Source: Promethearchaeota archaeon
Lineage (GTDB): Archaea > Asgardarchaeota > Lokiarchaeia > Sigynarchaeales > SOKP01
Assembly: GCA_014729315.1 (NCBI GenBank)
Contig: WJKD01000592.1
Span: forward strand, 1 to 24,773
Length of the DNA: 24,773 nt
Direction: 5' to 3'
Positions 8,378 through 16,372 of the stretch are shown here, piece by piece. How positions within the stretch are numbered: position 1 is the first letter of the stretch; every line of letters begins with the position of its first letter. A model generated the notes under the pieces. That model was not told the DNA's origin, did not search any database, and saw only the letters and a program-made list of their open reading frames with translations. The position numbers and the translations under genes were made by a program.

Positions 8378-8405
8378 AAGAATTAAAGAAAAATTATTAA
8401 TTCTT
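8378..8405. terminator. Shared bidirectional terminator hairpin between convergent genes
   Basis: AAGAATTAA (8378-8386) and TTAATTCTT (8397-8405) form perfect nine-base arms around a ten-base loop in the 26-base gap between two convergent genes. The right arm overlaps the stop codon of the minus-strand MFS gene. The position suggests a terminator serving both strands. Confidence 0.45.
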
Positions 8406-9665
8406 AAGTAATGTTGCTTCATTTTCTTCGCAAAACAGATCTTCCGTATCTTTTATTAAACTTGCCAATATAAGATTAGAAAGCACGATTAACGAGGCAA
8501 TTATGAATGTCATCCGAAATCCAACTAATTCTACTAATAGCCCAGAGAGTCCAGTTCCGATGATAATTCCTAGATTAAGGATGCTCATATACACTGAAAA
8601 CATTGTGGCGCTTATTGATTTCTTACAAATATCCATGGATAGTATCATTTCTGCAATTTGAAGAAAACCCCACGCAATACCCGCAAGAAAGACAAAAATT
8701 AAAGCATCTAGTAAATTTTGTATTAACGCAACGATAATTATCATCACGGATAAAAATACGAGCGATATACTGATACTTAATCTCCTCGAAAATCGATCAA
8801 GAATTGGTCCGGAGATCGCACAACCCACTACGAATCCCCCGCTTCCTAAAGCCATGATGATTCCAACATACTCGATACTTAACCCAAGGTCCAAGGATAA
8901 GTATAAGGGGAGCATTGAAAGCGTGATGTACAAACCCATTTCCGAAAAGATAAATAATAGAGAGATTATGATTACAATTCTCTTTTTAAAGGTGTCCTTA
9001 ACATCTTTCCATGGAAATTTTTCCGATAATTCGAAGGGTGGTTCTCTCGAGATAAAGAGGAAAGGAAGCGAAACCAACAAAAAAATCCCCATGAATAAGA
9101 AATATAGTGCCCAAGAAAAGATTTCAACGAAGAATCCAACCATAATTGCTGCTATTACATATCCTCCGAACTTTGATCCCCAACATACACTTTGAGCGGT
9201 CCCCCTCTTTTCTGGAGTCGTGGTATCTACTACCAACCCATCTGTAGATGTGTCGCATAAAGCATTAAAAAAATTTGCGGCAAAGATAAGACCAGCGAAT
9301 ATTAGCCACCCTGCATTAGGATTGACAGGAATTAGCATGAAAAAAAGAAGGGCAGAAAAAAAGCTTCCAATTATCATGTAAGGTAATCTCCGTCCCCAGT
9401 TCCCTATTTTTTTTCTATCGGATAAAATTCCATAGAATATTTTAAAAATCCAAGGAGCAGTTCCTATCGCAATTGTTAATCCAATGAGCGCAAGGTTTAC
9501 ATTATAACGAATGAGATAAAGCGCCATATACACGTACATGAAAACCTCAATGAATCCTTGGTGAAGATAAATGATCCCAAATATAGAATATCGAAGTAAT
9601 CGGTTAGTTTGGAGATTTATTTTTTTTGAATTCTGAAATTTACTATTATTATTGGTTGTTTCCAT
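8397..9665 (-). CDS. MFS transporter, 12 transmembrane helices
   Basis: A 422-residue major facilitator superfamily protein with about 12 hydrophobic helices in two six-helix halves. The helix 2-3 loop is IFYGILSDRKKIGNWGRRLP, the standard MFS G-x3-D-R-x-GRR form, and LDRFSRRLSI in the second half is its counterpart. The central loop is short (SREPPFELSEKFPWKDVKDT). The substrate cannot be deduced; an efflux or uptake role are equally possible. It lies inside the catabolic cluster but in the opposite direction, divergent from the activase gene by 128 bases, so the two share an A/T-rich regulatory gap. The N-terminal 25 residues are polar and Asn-rich before the first helix. Confidence 0.88.
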   Translation of the reverse strand: METTNNNSKFQNSKKINLQTNRLLRYSIFGIIYLHQGFIEVFMYVYMALYLIRYNVNLALIGLTIAIGTAPWIFKIFYGILSDRKKIGNWGRRLPYMIIGSFFSALLFFMLIPVNPNAGWLIFAGLIFAANFFNALCDTSTDGLVVDTTTPEKRGTAQSVCWGSKFGGYVIAAIMVGFFVEIFSWALYFLFMGIFLLVSLPFLFISREPPFELSEKFPWKDVKDTFKKRIVIIISLLFIFSEMGLYITLSMLPLYLSLDLGLSIEYVGIIMALGSGGFVVGCAISGPILDRFSRRLSISISLVFLSVMIIIVALIQNLLDALIFVFLAGIAWGFLQIAEMILSMDICKKSISATMFSVYMSILNLGIIIGTGLSGLLVELVGFRMTFIIASLIVLSNLILASLIKDTEDLFCEENEATLLKN

Positions 9666-9778
9666 ATATCAAAACCTAATAAAATTAATTTCCTTTTAAT
9701 GATTATTATTGTTAATTCACATTATAAATATAAAAATATATTATCATTTCGTTTTTATTTGACAATATTAGCATACTT

Positions 9779-9788
9779 GGAGGATGAG
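9779..9788 (+). promoter_or_regulatory. Shine-Dalgarno site fixing a TTG start for the GRE activase
   Basis: GGAGGATGAG at 9779-9788 is the strongest ribosome binding site in the window and lies five bases before TTG 9794. The ATG inside it (9784) opens a frame that stops after five codons, so the TTG is the start. An A/T-rich stretch with TATAAATATAAA near 9723-9734 is the likely promoter. Confidence 0.65.
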
Positions 9789-9793
9789 AAATT

Positions 9794-10798
9794 TTGGTTG
9801 AATTAGCTAACATTTTTGAAATACAAAAGATGTCTACGGAAGATGGACCGGGTATTAGGACAACGGTATTTTTCAAGCATTGTCCGTTAAAATGTGCTTG
9901 GTGTCACAATCCAGAGTCGATTTCTCACAAACCACAGCTCGAATGGTTAAAGCACAAATGTATAGGATGTAAAATCTGCGTAGAGATGTGCGAACAAAAC
10001 GCCTTATTTTTTGATGAAGAAGGTCTTCACATCAACCGCGATTTTTGTATAGGTTGCGGGAGTTGCGTTAAAGAATGCCCTTCTACGGCGTTGCATATGT
10101 TTGGCCAAAAATGGGATGTGGAAGAGCTATATAACGAGATCGCCAAAGATAAAATTTATTACGAGAAATCAAATGGGGGAGTTACTATATCGGGGGGAGA
10201 ACCAACACTTCAACCAGCAGTTGTAGAACGATTTCTAAAAAAATGTAAAGAAAATGGAATTTCAACTGCGTTAGACACTTGTGGATACGCTTCTCAGGAA
10301 ATATACAAGAAATTACTTCCCCACGTTGATTTAGTATTATTAGACATAAAGGAAATTGATTCGGAAAAGCACAAACAATTTACAGGAGTGCCCAACGATA
10401 AAATTTTGGAAAATGCTCAATGGCTTGCTCAATATTTGAAAGAGAGTAATAAGAAGCTTTGGATTCGGACTCCGCTGATTCCAAAATACACAGCCACCGA
10501 AGATAATATACGAAGTATAGGACGATTCATTGTTAACGAACTCCAAAATTTCCCAGAAAGATGGGATTTACTCTCGTTTAATAATCTATGTCAAGACAAA
10601 TACTCGCGATTAGATATGGAATGGATTTTAAAAGATGTTCCCTTAATGAAAGCAAAGGAGATCGAAAATCTTTACGATATTGCGGAAGCTACTGGAGTAA
10701 AAAATGTTCAATGGTCTGGGTTAACGAAAAGGGAAAAAAGAGAGGAGACCAAAGCTAATAAAGACGATAAAATTAAATTATCATCGTGTGGAAACTAA
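9794..10798 (+). CDS. Glycyl radical enzyme activating enzyme (radical SAM)
   Basis: A 334-residue radical SAM enzyme that generates the glycyl radical on its partner. Residues 30-37 hold the SAM-cluster motif C-x3-C-x2-C (HCPLKCAWC). An inserted double ferredoxin module follows, with Cys 56, 59, 62, 66 and Cys 85, 88, 91, 95, as in activases of glycerol dehydratase, choline lyase and related eliminases, but unlike PFL activase. The SAM-binding GGE motif is in TISGGEPTLQ (131-140). The TTG start is fixed by an SD site at 9779. The only glycyl radical enzyme in the window is at 473, so the two are presumed partners although separated by about 7 kb and probably separately transcribed. The last 25 residues are a lysine-rich tail ending SSCGN, longer than the family normally shows. 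The next gene begins 38 bases downstream. Confidence 0.95.
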   Translation: MVELANIFEIQKMSTEDGPGIRTTVFFKHCPLKCAWCHNPESISHKPQLEWLKHKCIGCKICVEMCEQNALFFDEEGLHINRDFCIGCGSCVKECPSTALHMFGQKWDVEELYNEIAKDKIYYEKSNGGVTISGGEPTLQPAVVERFLKKCKENGISTALDTCGYASQEIYKKLLPHVDLVLLDIKEIDSEKHKQFTGVPNDKILENAQWLAQYLKESNKKLWIRTPLIPKYTATEDNIRSIGRFIVNELQNFPERWDLLSFNNLCQDKYSRLDMEWILKDVPLMKAKEIENLYDIAEATGVKNVQWSGLTKREKREETKANKDDKIKLSSCGN

Positions 10799-10836
10799 TT
10801 AATAGTTAAAAAATTTATTCTAATTAGTGATAAAAA

Positions 10837-11721
10837 ATGGGAAAAAAGGATTTACCTAATTGGTCTTCAGAGCTCACTGAACATGCAGTTGAATTTACGC
10901 AACCAGATATTATGTTAAAGCTGGTTTCAACTATAGACAATCGGGGTTGGCCCCATATCACTATGATCTCGAGTAATCGGGCAATACATAAGGACAAAAT
11001 AGTATGGGGCGCTTTTACTGAAGGAAGCAGTAAGAAAAATATTAAGAAAAATCCAAAGCAAGGAATTCTCTACATGACTGCAGATATGCCCTTTAAATTC
11101 CTCCAAGTAAAAGCTGATTTTGTCGAGACCACAACAGAGGGGGACGATTTGGAATATTTTAACAAGACTGATTTGATGAGATACTTTACCTATGTGAGAG
11201 TCCACACCGCTTATTATAACAAGGTTGTAGCTGCGAGACCAGTTAGAAATCTTGGTCTCGGAGGAATCGTATCTGGAATCATTAAAGACATGATCGGCCG
11301 AGGGGGTGCAAAAAAAGATCTTGAGGAGGAAAAGCTTAATGTCATAGGATATGGGCTTTTTCGGGCTGCAATTGGCGTTCGGGCAATCTCATATATCGAT
11401 CCTAAGGACGATTATCCCGTAATTATTCCGTGTATTCCACTTCAAGCTCCTGATCATAATAGATTGATTTTTCCATTATCCTCCTTAAAGCAGGACTTGT
11501 TGGAAATACCTGAAAACACCAAGGTTGCCGTATATGGGATGAATTTTGATTTTGCAAATCAAGTCGTTAAGGGAACATATATGGGAATTGAAAAATTCAG
11601 ATTAATAAAATTCGGAGTCATCGAAATCGAAGAAGTCTACAATAGCAGTCCTCCAATCGTTGGAAAAATCTATCCTGAAATTGAATATATAGAAAAAGTG
11701 ACTAATTTCACCCTCGAATAA
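10837..11721 (+). CDS. Pyridoxamine 5'-phosphate oxidase-like split-barrel flavoprotein
   Basis: A 294-residue protein of the FMN-binding split-barrel (PNPOx-like) superfamily. The N-terminal half shows the typical run LVSTIDNRGWPHITMIS, then WGAFTEGSSKKNIKKNPKQG and the strand FLQVKADFVET. The part from about residue 195 (YPVIIPCIPLQAPDHNRLIF through NQVVKGTYMG) looks like a second, more diverged barrel, so the protein may be a tandem. Members bind FMN, F420 or heme and reduce or bind small molecules. It follows the activase by 38 bases on the same strand and may be co-transcribed, although AAAAATTTATT near 10808 could also be its own TATA element. A glycine-rich linker near 145-170 joins the halves. 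Specific function unknown. Confidence 0.75.
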   Translation: MGKKDLPNWSSELTEHAVEFTQPDIMLKLVSTIDNRGWPHITMISSNRAIHKDKIVWGAFTEGSSKKNIKKNPKQGILYMTADMPFKFLQVKADFVETTTEGDDLEYFNKTDLMRYFTYVRVHTAYYNKVVAARPVRNLGLGGIVSGIIKDMIGRGGAKKDLEEEKLNVIGYGLFRAAIGVRAISYIDPKDDYPVIIPCIPLQAPDHNRLIFPLSSLKQDLLEIPENTKVAVYGMNFDFANQVVKGTYMGIEKFRLIKFGVIEIEEVYNSSPPIVGKIYPEIEYIEKVTNFTLE

Positions 11722-11728
11722 TTAAATT

Positions 11729-11746
11729 CTTTTTCTATTTTTCTTA
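11729..11746 (+). terminator. T-rich terminator after the PNPOx-like gene
   Basis: TTCTTTTTCTATTTTTCTT lies eight bases after the stop codon, with no hairpin. It is the kind of oligo-T signal that ends archaeal transcripts. Confidence 0.45.
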
Positions 11747-11770
11747 CATTCCTTTCAATATCCATTATCA

Positions 11771-11782
11771 ATATATATTTAA
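11771..11782 (+). promoter_or_regulatory. TATA box of a leaderless GTG-start gene (DUF447)
   Basis: ATATATATTTAA is centred about 25 bases before the GTG at 11801. At that distance transcription would start on or next to the start codon, so the mRNA is probably leaderless; no SD site is present. Confidence 0.55.
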
Positions 11783-11800
11783 CCTATTTCTATCGATTAG

Positions 11801-12526
11801 GTGCGAGAATTGTTTAACTGCGAAAAATATGGGCTAAAAATAAATTGTTTGTACGAAATTTTGGCGACTACAATATCAAAAGATAAGTTATCGAAAGAAA
11901 TCTCCCCTAATACCTCTTGTATGGGTATACAATTCATTGAGAACGACATTTTAAAACTTAAACCATATAGAACTACTCGTACCTATAAAAACTTAAAACA
12001 AAATGGATTAATAACTATTAATTTCGTTAAGAATGTATATTTTTATGCGATTGCTGCGCTCAAAAGAGAGAATTCCCCTATTGGGATAGAAAAATTTCCA
12101 TTAAAAAATTACGCTTATAAAGATATCGATATTAAAAATGATGAAACGGGAGATAAATTAATATTAGTTTTTCCTTACATTAAGTCGTCGTGGGGTTGTG
12201 CATTTTGTAAGGTAATAAAAGAGGGTGAGCTCACCGTAGATGACGAGCTTGGAAAAGCAAAAGTTACAGAGTTTACAACAAGAGTTTTGCGATTTATACA
12301 ATTGAAAGATTCTTATAGCGTTGTTAATCGCGCAGAAAATTTAGCCTTAGAACTCATAATCCTTACTACCAGACTAAAAGTAGCAAAGGAAACAAAAAAT
12401 AACTTTATCTATCAAAAAATTAACGAGAAATACCAAGATTTAAAATTAAATCTCTTGAAATTCGGGCATAACAAAATTGCTTTAAAGACATTAGAGATAA
12501 CTGACAAGTATATAAAAAGTTTATAA
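11801..12526 (+). CDS. DUF447-family protein, probable flavin split barrel linked to H4MPT
   Basis: A 241-residue protein matching the archaeal DUF447 pattern: an opening INCLYEILATTI followed by PNTSCMGIQF and LKPYRTTRTYKNLKQNGLIT, then NFVKNVYFYAIAAL. DUF447 proteins have a split-barrel fold and are found in archaea and in methylotrophic bacteria beside H4MPT biosynthesis genes. The two convergent genes next to it here (mptD and mptG) are H4MPT biosynthesis enzymes, which supports that link. The exact reaction is not known to me. A C-terminal helical segment from about residue 170 (NRAENLALELIILTTRLKVA onwards) follows the barrel. The GTG start is supported by a TATA box 25 bases upstream. 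Its stop lies 15 bases from the stop of mptD. Confidence 0.75.
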   Translation: MRELFNCEKYGLKINCLYEILATTISKDKLSKEISPNTSCMGIQFIENDILKLKPYRTTRTYKNLKQNGLITINFVKNVYFYAIAALKRENSPIGIEKFPLKNYAYKDIDIKNDETGDKLILVFPYIKSSWGCAFCKVIKEGELTVDDELGKAKVTEFTTRVLRFIQLKDSYSVVNRAENLALELIILTTRLKVAKETKNNFIYQKINEKYQDLKLNLLKFGHNKIALKTLEITDKYIKSL

Positions 12527-12541
12527 AAAAAGCATTTCTTA

Positions 12542-12934
12542 TTAATGTCTTTCACTAATCTTCTCAATGTACATAAGAGGATATTTCATATCTTCGATCC
12601 AATCTATTTTTGCAGTTATTTCAACGAATTGATACTCTAGCGTAAGTTCTGCTCTAATAATTTTTCCAGTTATCTCGTCGTAATCAAATTCAGAATTCTT
12701 ATCTCCAATTATATTGCTCTTGTTTAAAAATACTTTCACAGATTTTACATAAGGTTGACAGGATATCGATGCTTCGATTCCCCTCTCAATAGCATGAATG
12801 ATTTCATCATTAGACGATATAGGCATACCGCATAAGATATGATAAAGGGCTCCAAGTTTGATACCTGCTTCAAAGCTTATTCGCTCTCTGTCGGAAATAC
12901 TCGGATCGAAGAATATTTTAGGATTCTGATTCAT
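12542..12934 (-). CDS. mptD: Archaeal dihydroneopterin aldolase (MptD family)
   Basis: A 130-residue protein matching archaeal MptD (formerly DUF372), which splits 7,8-dihydroneopterin to 6-hydroxymethyl-7,8-dihydropterin and glycolaldehyde in methanopterin synthesis. The core RISFEAGIKLGALYH places Glu22 and His32 ten residues apart, the spacing of the catalytic Glu and His in the methanogen enzyme as I recall it. The middle IERGIEASISCQPYVKSVKV and the C-terminal IEDMKYPLMYIEKI also fit the family. It begins 21 bases after the end of mptG on the same strand, so the two form an operon of pterin-side and arylamine-side steps of the same cofactor. The cofactor would carry C1 units for a Wood-Ljungdahl-type pathway. 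Confidence 0.85.
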   Translation of the reverse strand: MNQNPKIFFDPSISDRERISFEAGIKLGALYHILCGMPISSNDEIIHAIERGIEASISCQPYVKSVKVFLNKSNIIGDKNSEFDYDEITGKIIRAELTLEYQFVEITAKIDWIEDMKYPLMYIEKISERH

Positions 12935-12955
12935 TTTAAATCTCGTATTTTAAAG

Positions 12956-13966
12956 TTAGTCTAAATATTCAATTCGAGCGCCTTTATTATTGGGTTTACA
13001 GATGTAAATGTGTCCTCCTCTATTTTTAAGAAAATCGTGTACCTCTACAAAGAGTTTCCTAGCTTCCGATTCCGTCTCGGTAATAGCAAGAACGCTTGGA
13101 CCAAAAGAGGACATTCCGTAGCACTTTACACTGTAGTTTTCGAAGAACTCAAGTAAATTTTTTACGATATCGTGTTGAAGCTCTATTTCTATCTGTTTAA
13201 ACCCAATACTCTGAATACGCTTCAATCCCTCTCCAAAACACTGGAGATCCTTTTTCAAGATTCCAGGGATAATCTTCATAAGAATTTGATGTGACACCTC
13301 GTTCACCTCTTTTTTGGGAATTGGAGCATGTTTTTGGAATACGCTGACCTCCTCATCTCCGAAAGCTCCTTTTCTTACATTTGGAATTACGAGAACAATC
13401 CTCCAGTTCTCCGGGATAGAATATCGTAATATGGTCAAAGCGGGATTAGCTCCTTCCGCAGCGGATGACGGTAAAAATGTCTCTTTCTCTTTTCCTTTAC
13501 CAAAATCGTGCCCTCCGTCAAGAATGAAGCCTCCTGTTTCAAAACCCCTCCATCCGATTCCTGAGGTCCCTCCTCTTCCTACAAGTTTTGTAAGATCCTT
13601 TGTCGAAACATCGATTTGTTTTAATTTTGTGATGGCCGTAGCTATCGCTAAAGATAATTGCGTTTTAGATCCCAATCCTACGTGGGAAGGGTAATAGCGC
13701 TTTAAGTAAAATCTAAAATTTTTATTATTAATATTAAATGTTTTAAAAACTTTTGACGCTTTTTGATTAATAACTTCAACTGATTCCCGATAATATTTAT
13801 TGCATTCAATTTTGAACTTATTTGCCGAGTTGGTAGCCTCAAAAACCACATTAGGCCGGTCAAGCATTAGCCCGATACCTCCGTCAACTCTGCCAGTATA
13901 ACCATTCTCGTCAATCAAAGAAAGATGGATACGACAAGGCGTCGTGATTCTTATTTTCATTTTCAA
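12956..13966 (-). CDS. mptG: Beta-ribofuranosylaminobenzene 5'-phosphate synthase
   Basis: A 336-residue GHMP-superfamily protein matching beta-RFAP synthase, which joins 4-aminobenzoate (or 4-hydroxybenzoate) to PRPP with loss of CO2, the committed step of methanopterin synthesis. Visible marks are the start IRITTPCRIHLSLIDENGY, GRVDGGIGLML (25-35), the glycine-rich GHMP loop YYPSHVGLGSKTQLSLAIA (91-109), GRGGTSGIGWRGFETGGFIL near 129-148, and YGMSSFGPSVLAIT near 283. The combination of RVDGG and the TSGIG segment separates it from kinases of the superfamily. It lies 77 bases downstream of feoB and 21 bases upstream of mptD. An A/T-rich stretch at about 13990-14030 might give it a promoter of its own, so linkage to feo transcription is unproved. 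Confidence 0.92.
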   Translation of the reverse strand: MKMKIRITTPCRIHLSLIDENGYTGRVDGGIGLMLDRPNVVFEATNSANKFKIECNKYYRESVEVINQKASKVFKTFNINNKNFRFYLKRYYPSHVGLGSKTQLSLAIATAITKLKQIDVSTKDLTKLVGRGGTSGIGWRGFETGGFILDGGHDFGKGKEKETFLPSSAAEGANPALTILRYSIPENWRIVLVIPNVRKGAFGDEEVSVFQKHAPIPKKEVNEVSHQILMKIIPGILKKDLQCFGEGLKRIQSIGFKQIEIELQHDIVKNLLEFFENYSVKCYGMSSFGPSVLAITETESEARKLFVEVHDFLKNRGGHIYICKPNNKGARIEYLD

Positions 13967-14043
13967 TAATGAAGGCTAATTAAACCATAGATTATAGATT
14001 AATTAAAAGCTATATTATAATTATTTTTGAAAACATAAAAAGC

Positions 14044-16296
14044 TTAAAGTGATGAAAATAAAAAAATATAACCAAAGTGTATCGCTCCTCCAATCAATAA
14101 AGCTAGTGCTATTTCCATGAGGGAAATTTGTAGGGCATATTTCCAACTGGTATTTTTAGCTATAATAATAATAGTAGCAAAACATGGTATATAGAGCATT
14201 GTTACTAAACAAAACACAATCATTTGTATAGGAGTCAATAGATCTGTAATAGCAATTCCTATTGAACTCGCTAACAATGCTAATAATACGAGAGTTAATT
14301 CTTTTCTTAGAATTCCGTAAATTAAAAAGACACCGGTAATAACGGGAAGCCCTAACCAAAATACAGTAATAGGGGAAATCACTAAATTTATCGGTTCTAA
14401 TGCGTTGAAGATAAGCAGTATTTCCAAGAAAACTCCAAGAATTATAATTATGGGAAGAGCTTTGAATATAAATTCTTTTGAACGCAACCATGTCTGTTTC
14501 ATTATAACACTGTAATTTGGAACTCGATATTCGTGCATTTCCATTATTAATTCTGTACATGATCCAGGCATTGTCTTGTTTAATATTCGCCCAACAAGTA
14601 ATATAACTGAAAGATTAATAAGAAATAAAACAAAAACCCACCCGAGACCTAAATAGCGACCAACTAAGCCTAAAACTACCGTCATAACTGCAGCGCATGG
14701 AACCAGAGAGGTAAGTGCAATAGAAATTTTCTTTTCTCTTTTAGTTTCCATTATTCTACATCCCGCACACGCAGGCACATTACAACCAAAACCTAATATC
14801 ATAGGTATTATTGTTTTACCGTGAACACCAATTATATGCATAACTCGATCCATCAAAAAAGCAGCTCTAGGAAGATAACCCGAATCTTGAAGTATTTCTA
14901 TTATTAAAAAGAAGGGAATGACATAGACCAATACACCTCCGACTGCGCCGAAGAATCCACCTACTCCTCCGTCCCATAACAATTTCACCCAAAAAGTCTC
15001 TTCTCCGTATTCATTATAGACCATAACAGTTAAATCGTCATAAAGCATTTCAAATAAAGCTCCGAAAAAATCGCCAACTGAAAATGTAAAAGCGTAAATT
15101 CCAATTACAACAAGAACAAGTATGACATATCCCCAGACTGAATGAGTGGTCAGGTGGTCTAATGTATCAGCAATCGTCTTTTTTCTTGACTTCTTCTCAT
15201 CTTCTATTAAAACTACTTCGCTCACAATTTTATTGATATTATTATAAATTTCAGAGGAAATTATTGTATTAATATCTTCTCCGTGGTAATCTTCGAGTTC
15301 TTCTCGATATTTATCACTTCTTTCTAAAATTTTGCAGGTTGTTTCTTTTGCATCAAATAATTTCTCTATTTCTTCGTCTTTTTCCAAAACCTTGACTGCT
15401 AAAAATCTTGAAGGATATTTAAACTTAGCAAAATAATCCTCGCATTTTTTAATATCTGCTGTTAATTTTTGAACCTTTTCTTCCACTTCTTTGCCAAATG
15501 AAAGGATATTTGAAAGATTGGGGAACTTAAATTCCTCTTTTAAACAAGTTGATCTTTTTCTCCTCTTTCTTATGTGTTCGATTCGATAATAATCATGGAA
15601 ATGGTGATCGCACTCTTCAGGCTCAGATCCATCATAATGGCGGTGAGCTTGACGAAATATCACCATCTCTATAGCCTCTTCTAACAGTTCGTGTACTCCT
15701 ATTCCGTGTACCGCAACCAGAGGAAGCACCGGAAATTTAAAGATCTTTTCCAACTTGTCAAAATCTAAGTCAATGTTTCTCTTGTGTAATATGTCCATTT
15801 GATTGATTGCAATAATCATCGGCACTTTTAGTTCGAGCAATTGAAAGGTTAAAAACAGATTTCTTTCTAAATTTGTTGCGTCAACGACATTAATTATAAT
15901 ATCAACTTCCTCCGAGACGATGTATTCTCTACTGACAATTTCTTCCAACGAAAAAGTAGACAGACTATATATTCCCGGAAGATCAACGATATTAAAGTGA
16001 TATCCAAGAAATTCAAGAGATCCTTCCATCTTTTCAACTGTTTTACCTGGCCAATTTCCAATAGTCTGAGAAAGACCTGTTAATTGATTAAAAATAACGC
16101 TTTTCCCGACATTTGGGTTTCCTGCTAAAGCGATATTAATTTTATTCTTACGACTGCCCCGCAAGTGACTTCGGTTTTTAAAATGTTTACGGTTATTAAT
16201 TCTCTGTTCTTTTATTTTTTTTCGCCAAAAATGACGTTTAGTCCGAAGATCTTTCTGTTTTTTCTTTAATTCTTCTCTAAATTCTTTTTTGTTCAT
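14044..16296 (-). CDS. feoB: Ferrous iron transporter FeoB
   Basis: FeoB, the membrane GTPase for Fe(II) uptake, 750 residues. The cytoplasmic G domain has G1 GNPNVGKS (59-66), G3 DLPG (105-108) and G4 NQMD (165-168). A linker, rich in His at 218-241 (HRHYDGSEPEECDHHFHDYY), joins it to the membrane domain starting about residue 385 with GYVILVLVVIGIYAFTF. The first gate motif reads GFGCNVPACAGCRIMET, with three cysteines (505, 510, 513). Residues 1-52 form a strongly basic extension (23 Lys/Arg) before the G domain; a TTG codon at residue 45 would give a start without it, so the true N-terminus is uncertain. It lies 76 bases downstream of feoA1 and is presumably in its operon. Confidence 0.96.
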   Translation of the reverse strand: MNKKEFREELKKKQKDLRTKRHFWRKKIKEQRINNRKHFKNRSHLRGSRKNKINIALAGNPNVGKSVIFNQLTGLSQTIGNWPGKTVEKMEGSLEFLGYHFNIVDLPGIYSLSTFSLEEIVSREYIVSEEVDIIINVVDATNLERNLFLTFQLLELKVPMIIAINQMDILHKRNIDLDFDKLEKIFKFPVLPLVAVHGIGVHELLEEAIEMVIFRQAHRHYDGSEPEECDHHFHDYYRIEHIRKRRKRSTCLKEEFKFPNLSNILSFGKEVEEKVQKLTADIKKCEDYFAKFKYPSRFLAVKVLEKDEEIEKLFDAKETTCKILERSDKYREELEDYHGEDINTIISSEIYNNINKIVSEVVLIEDEKKSRKKTIADTLDHLTTHSVWGYVILVLVVIGIYAFTFSVGDFFGALFEMLYDDLTVMVYNEYGEETFWVKLLWDGGVGGFFGAVGGVLVYVIPFFLIIEILQDSGYLPRAAFLMDRVMHIIGVHGKTIIPMILGFGCNVPACAGCRIMETKREKKISIALTSLVPCAAVMTVVLGLVGRYLGLGWVFVLFLINLSVILLVGRILNKTMPGSCTELIMEMHEYRVPNYSVIMKQTWLRSKEFIFKALPIIIILGVFLEILLIFNALEPINLVISPITVFWLGLPVITGVFLIYGILRKELTLVLLALLASSIGIAITDLLTPIQMIVFCLVTMLYIPCFATIIIIAKNTSWKYALQISLMEIALALLIGGAIHFGYIFLFSSL

Positions 16297-16372
16297 TGAC
16301 TATTCAGATCTAATACAGTTACATAATATATTTTAACGGATAAAAAATAATAAAATCTTTCCTATTGGTTAT

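Noticed and set aside
13314..13694. Plus-strand open frame of 126 codons inside mptG
   Set aside because: It is antisense to conserved GHMP motifs and is rich in Pro and Ser without any recognisable domain.
14156..14560. Minus-strand open frame inside feoB in a shifted frame
   Set aside because: It overlaps the conserved FeoB membrane domain, and its Tyr/Asn/Ser-rich composition is typical of a shifted frame.
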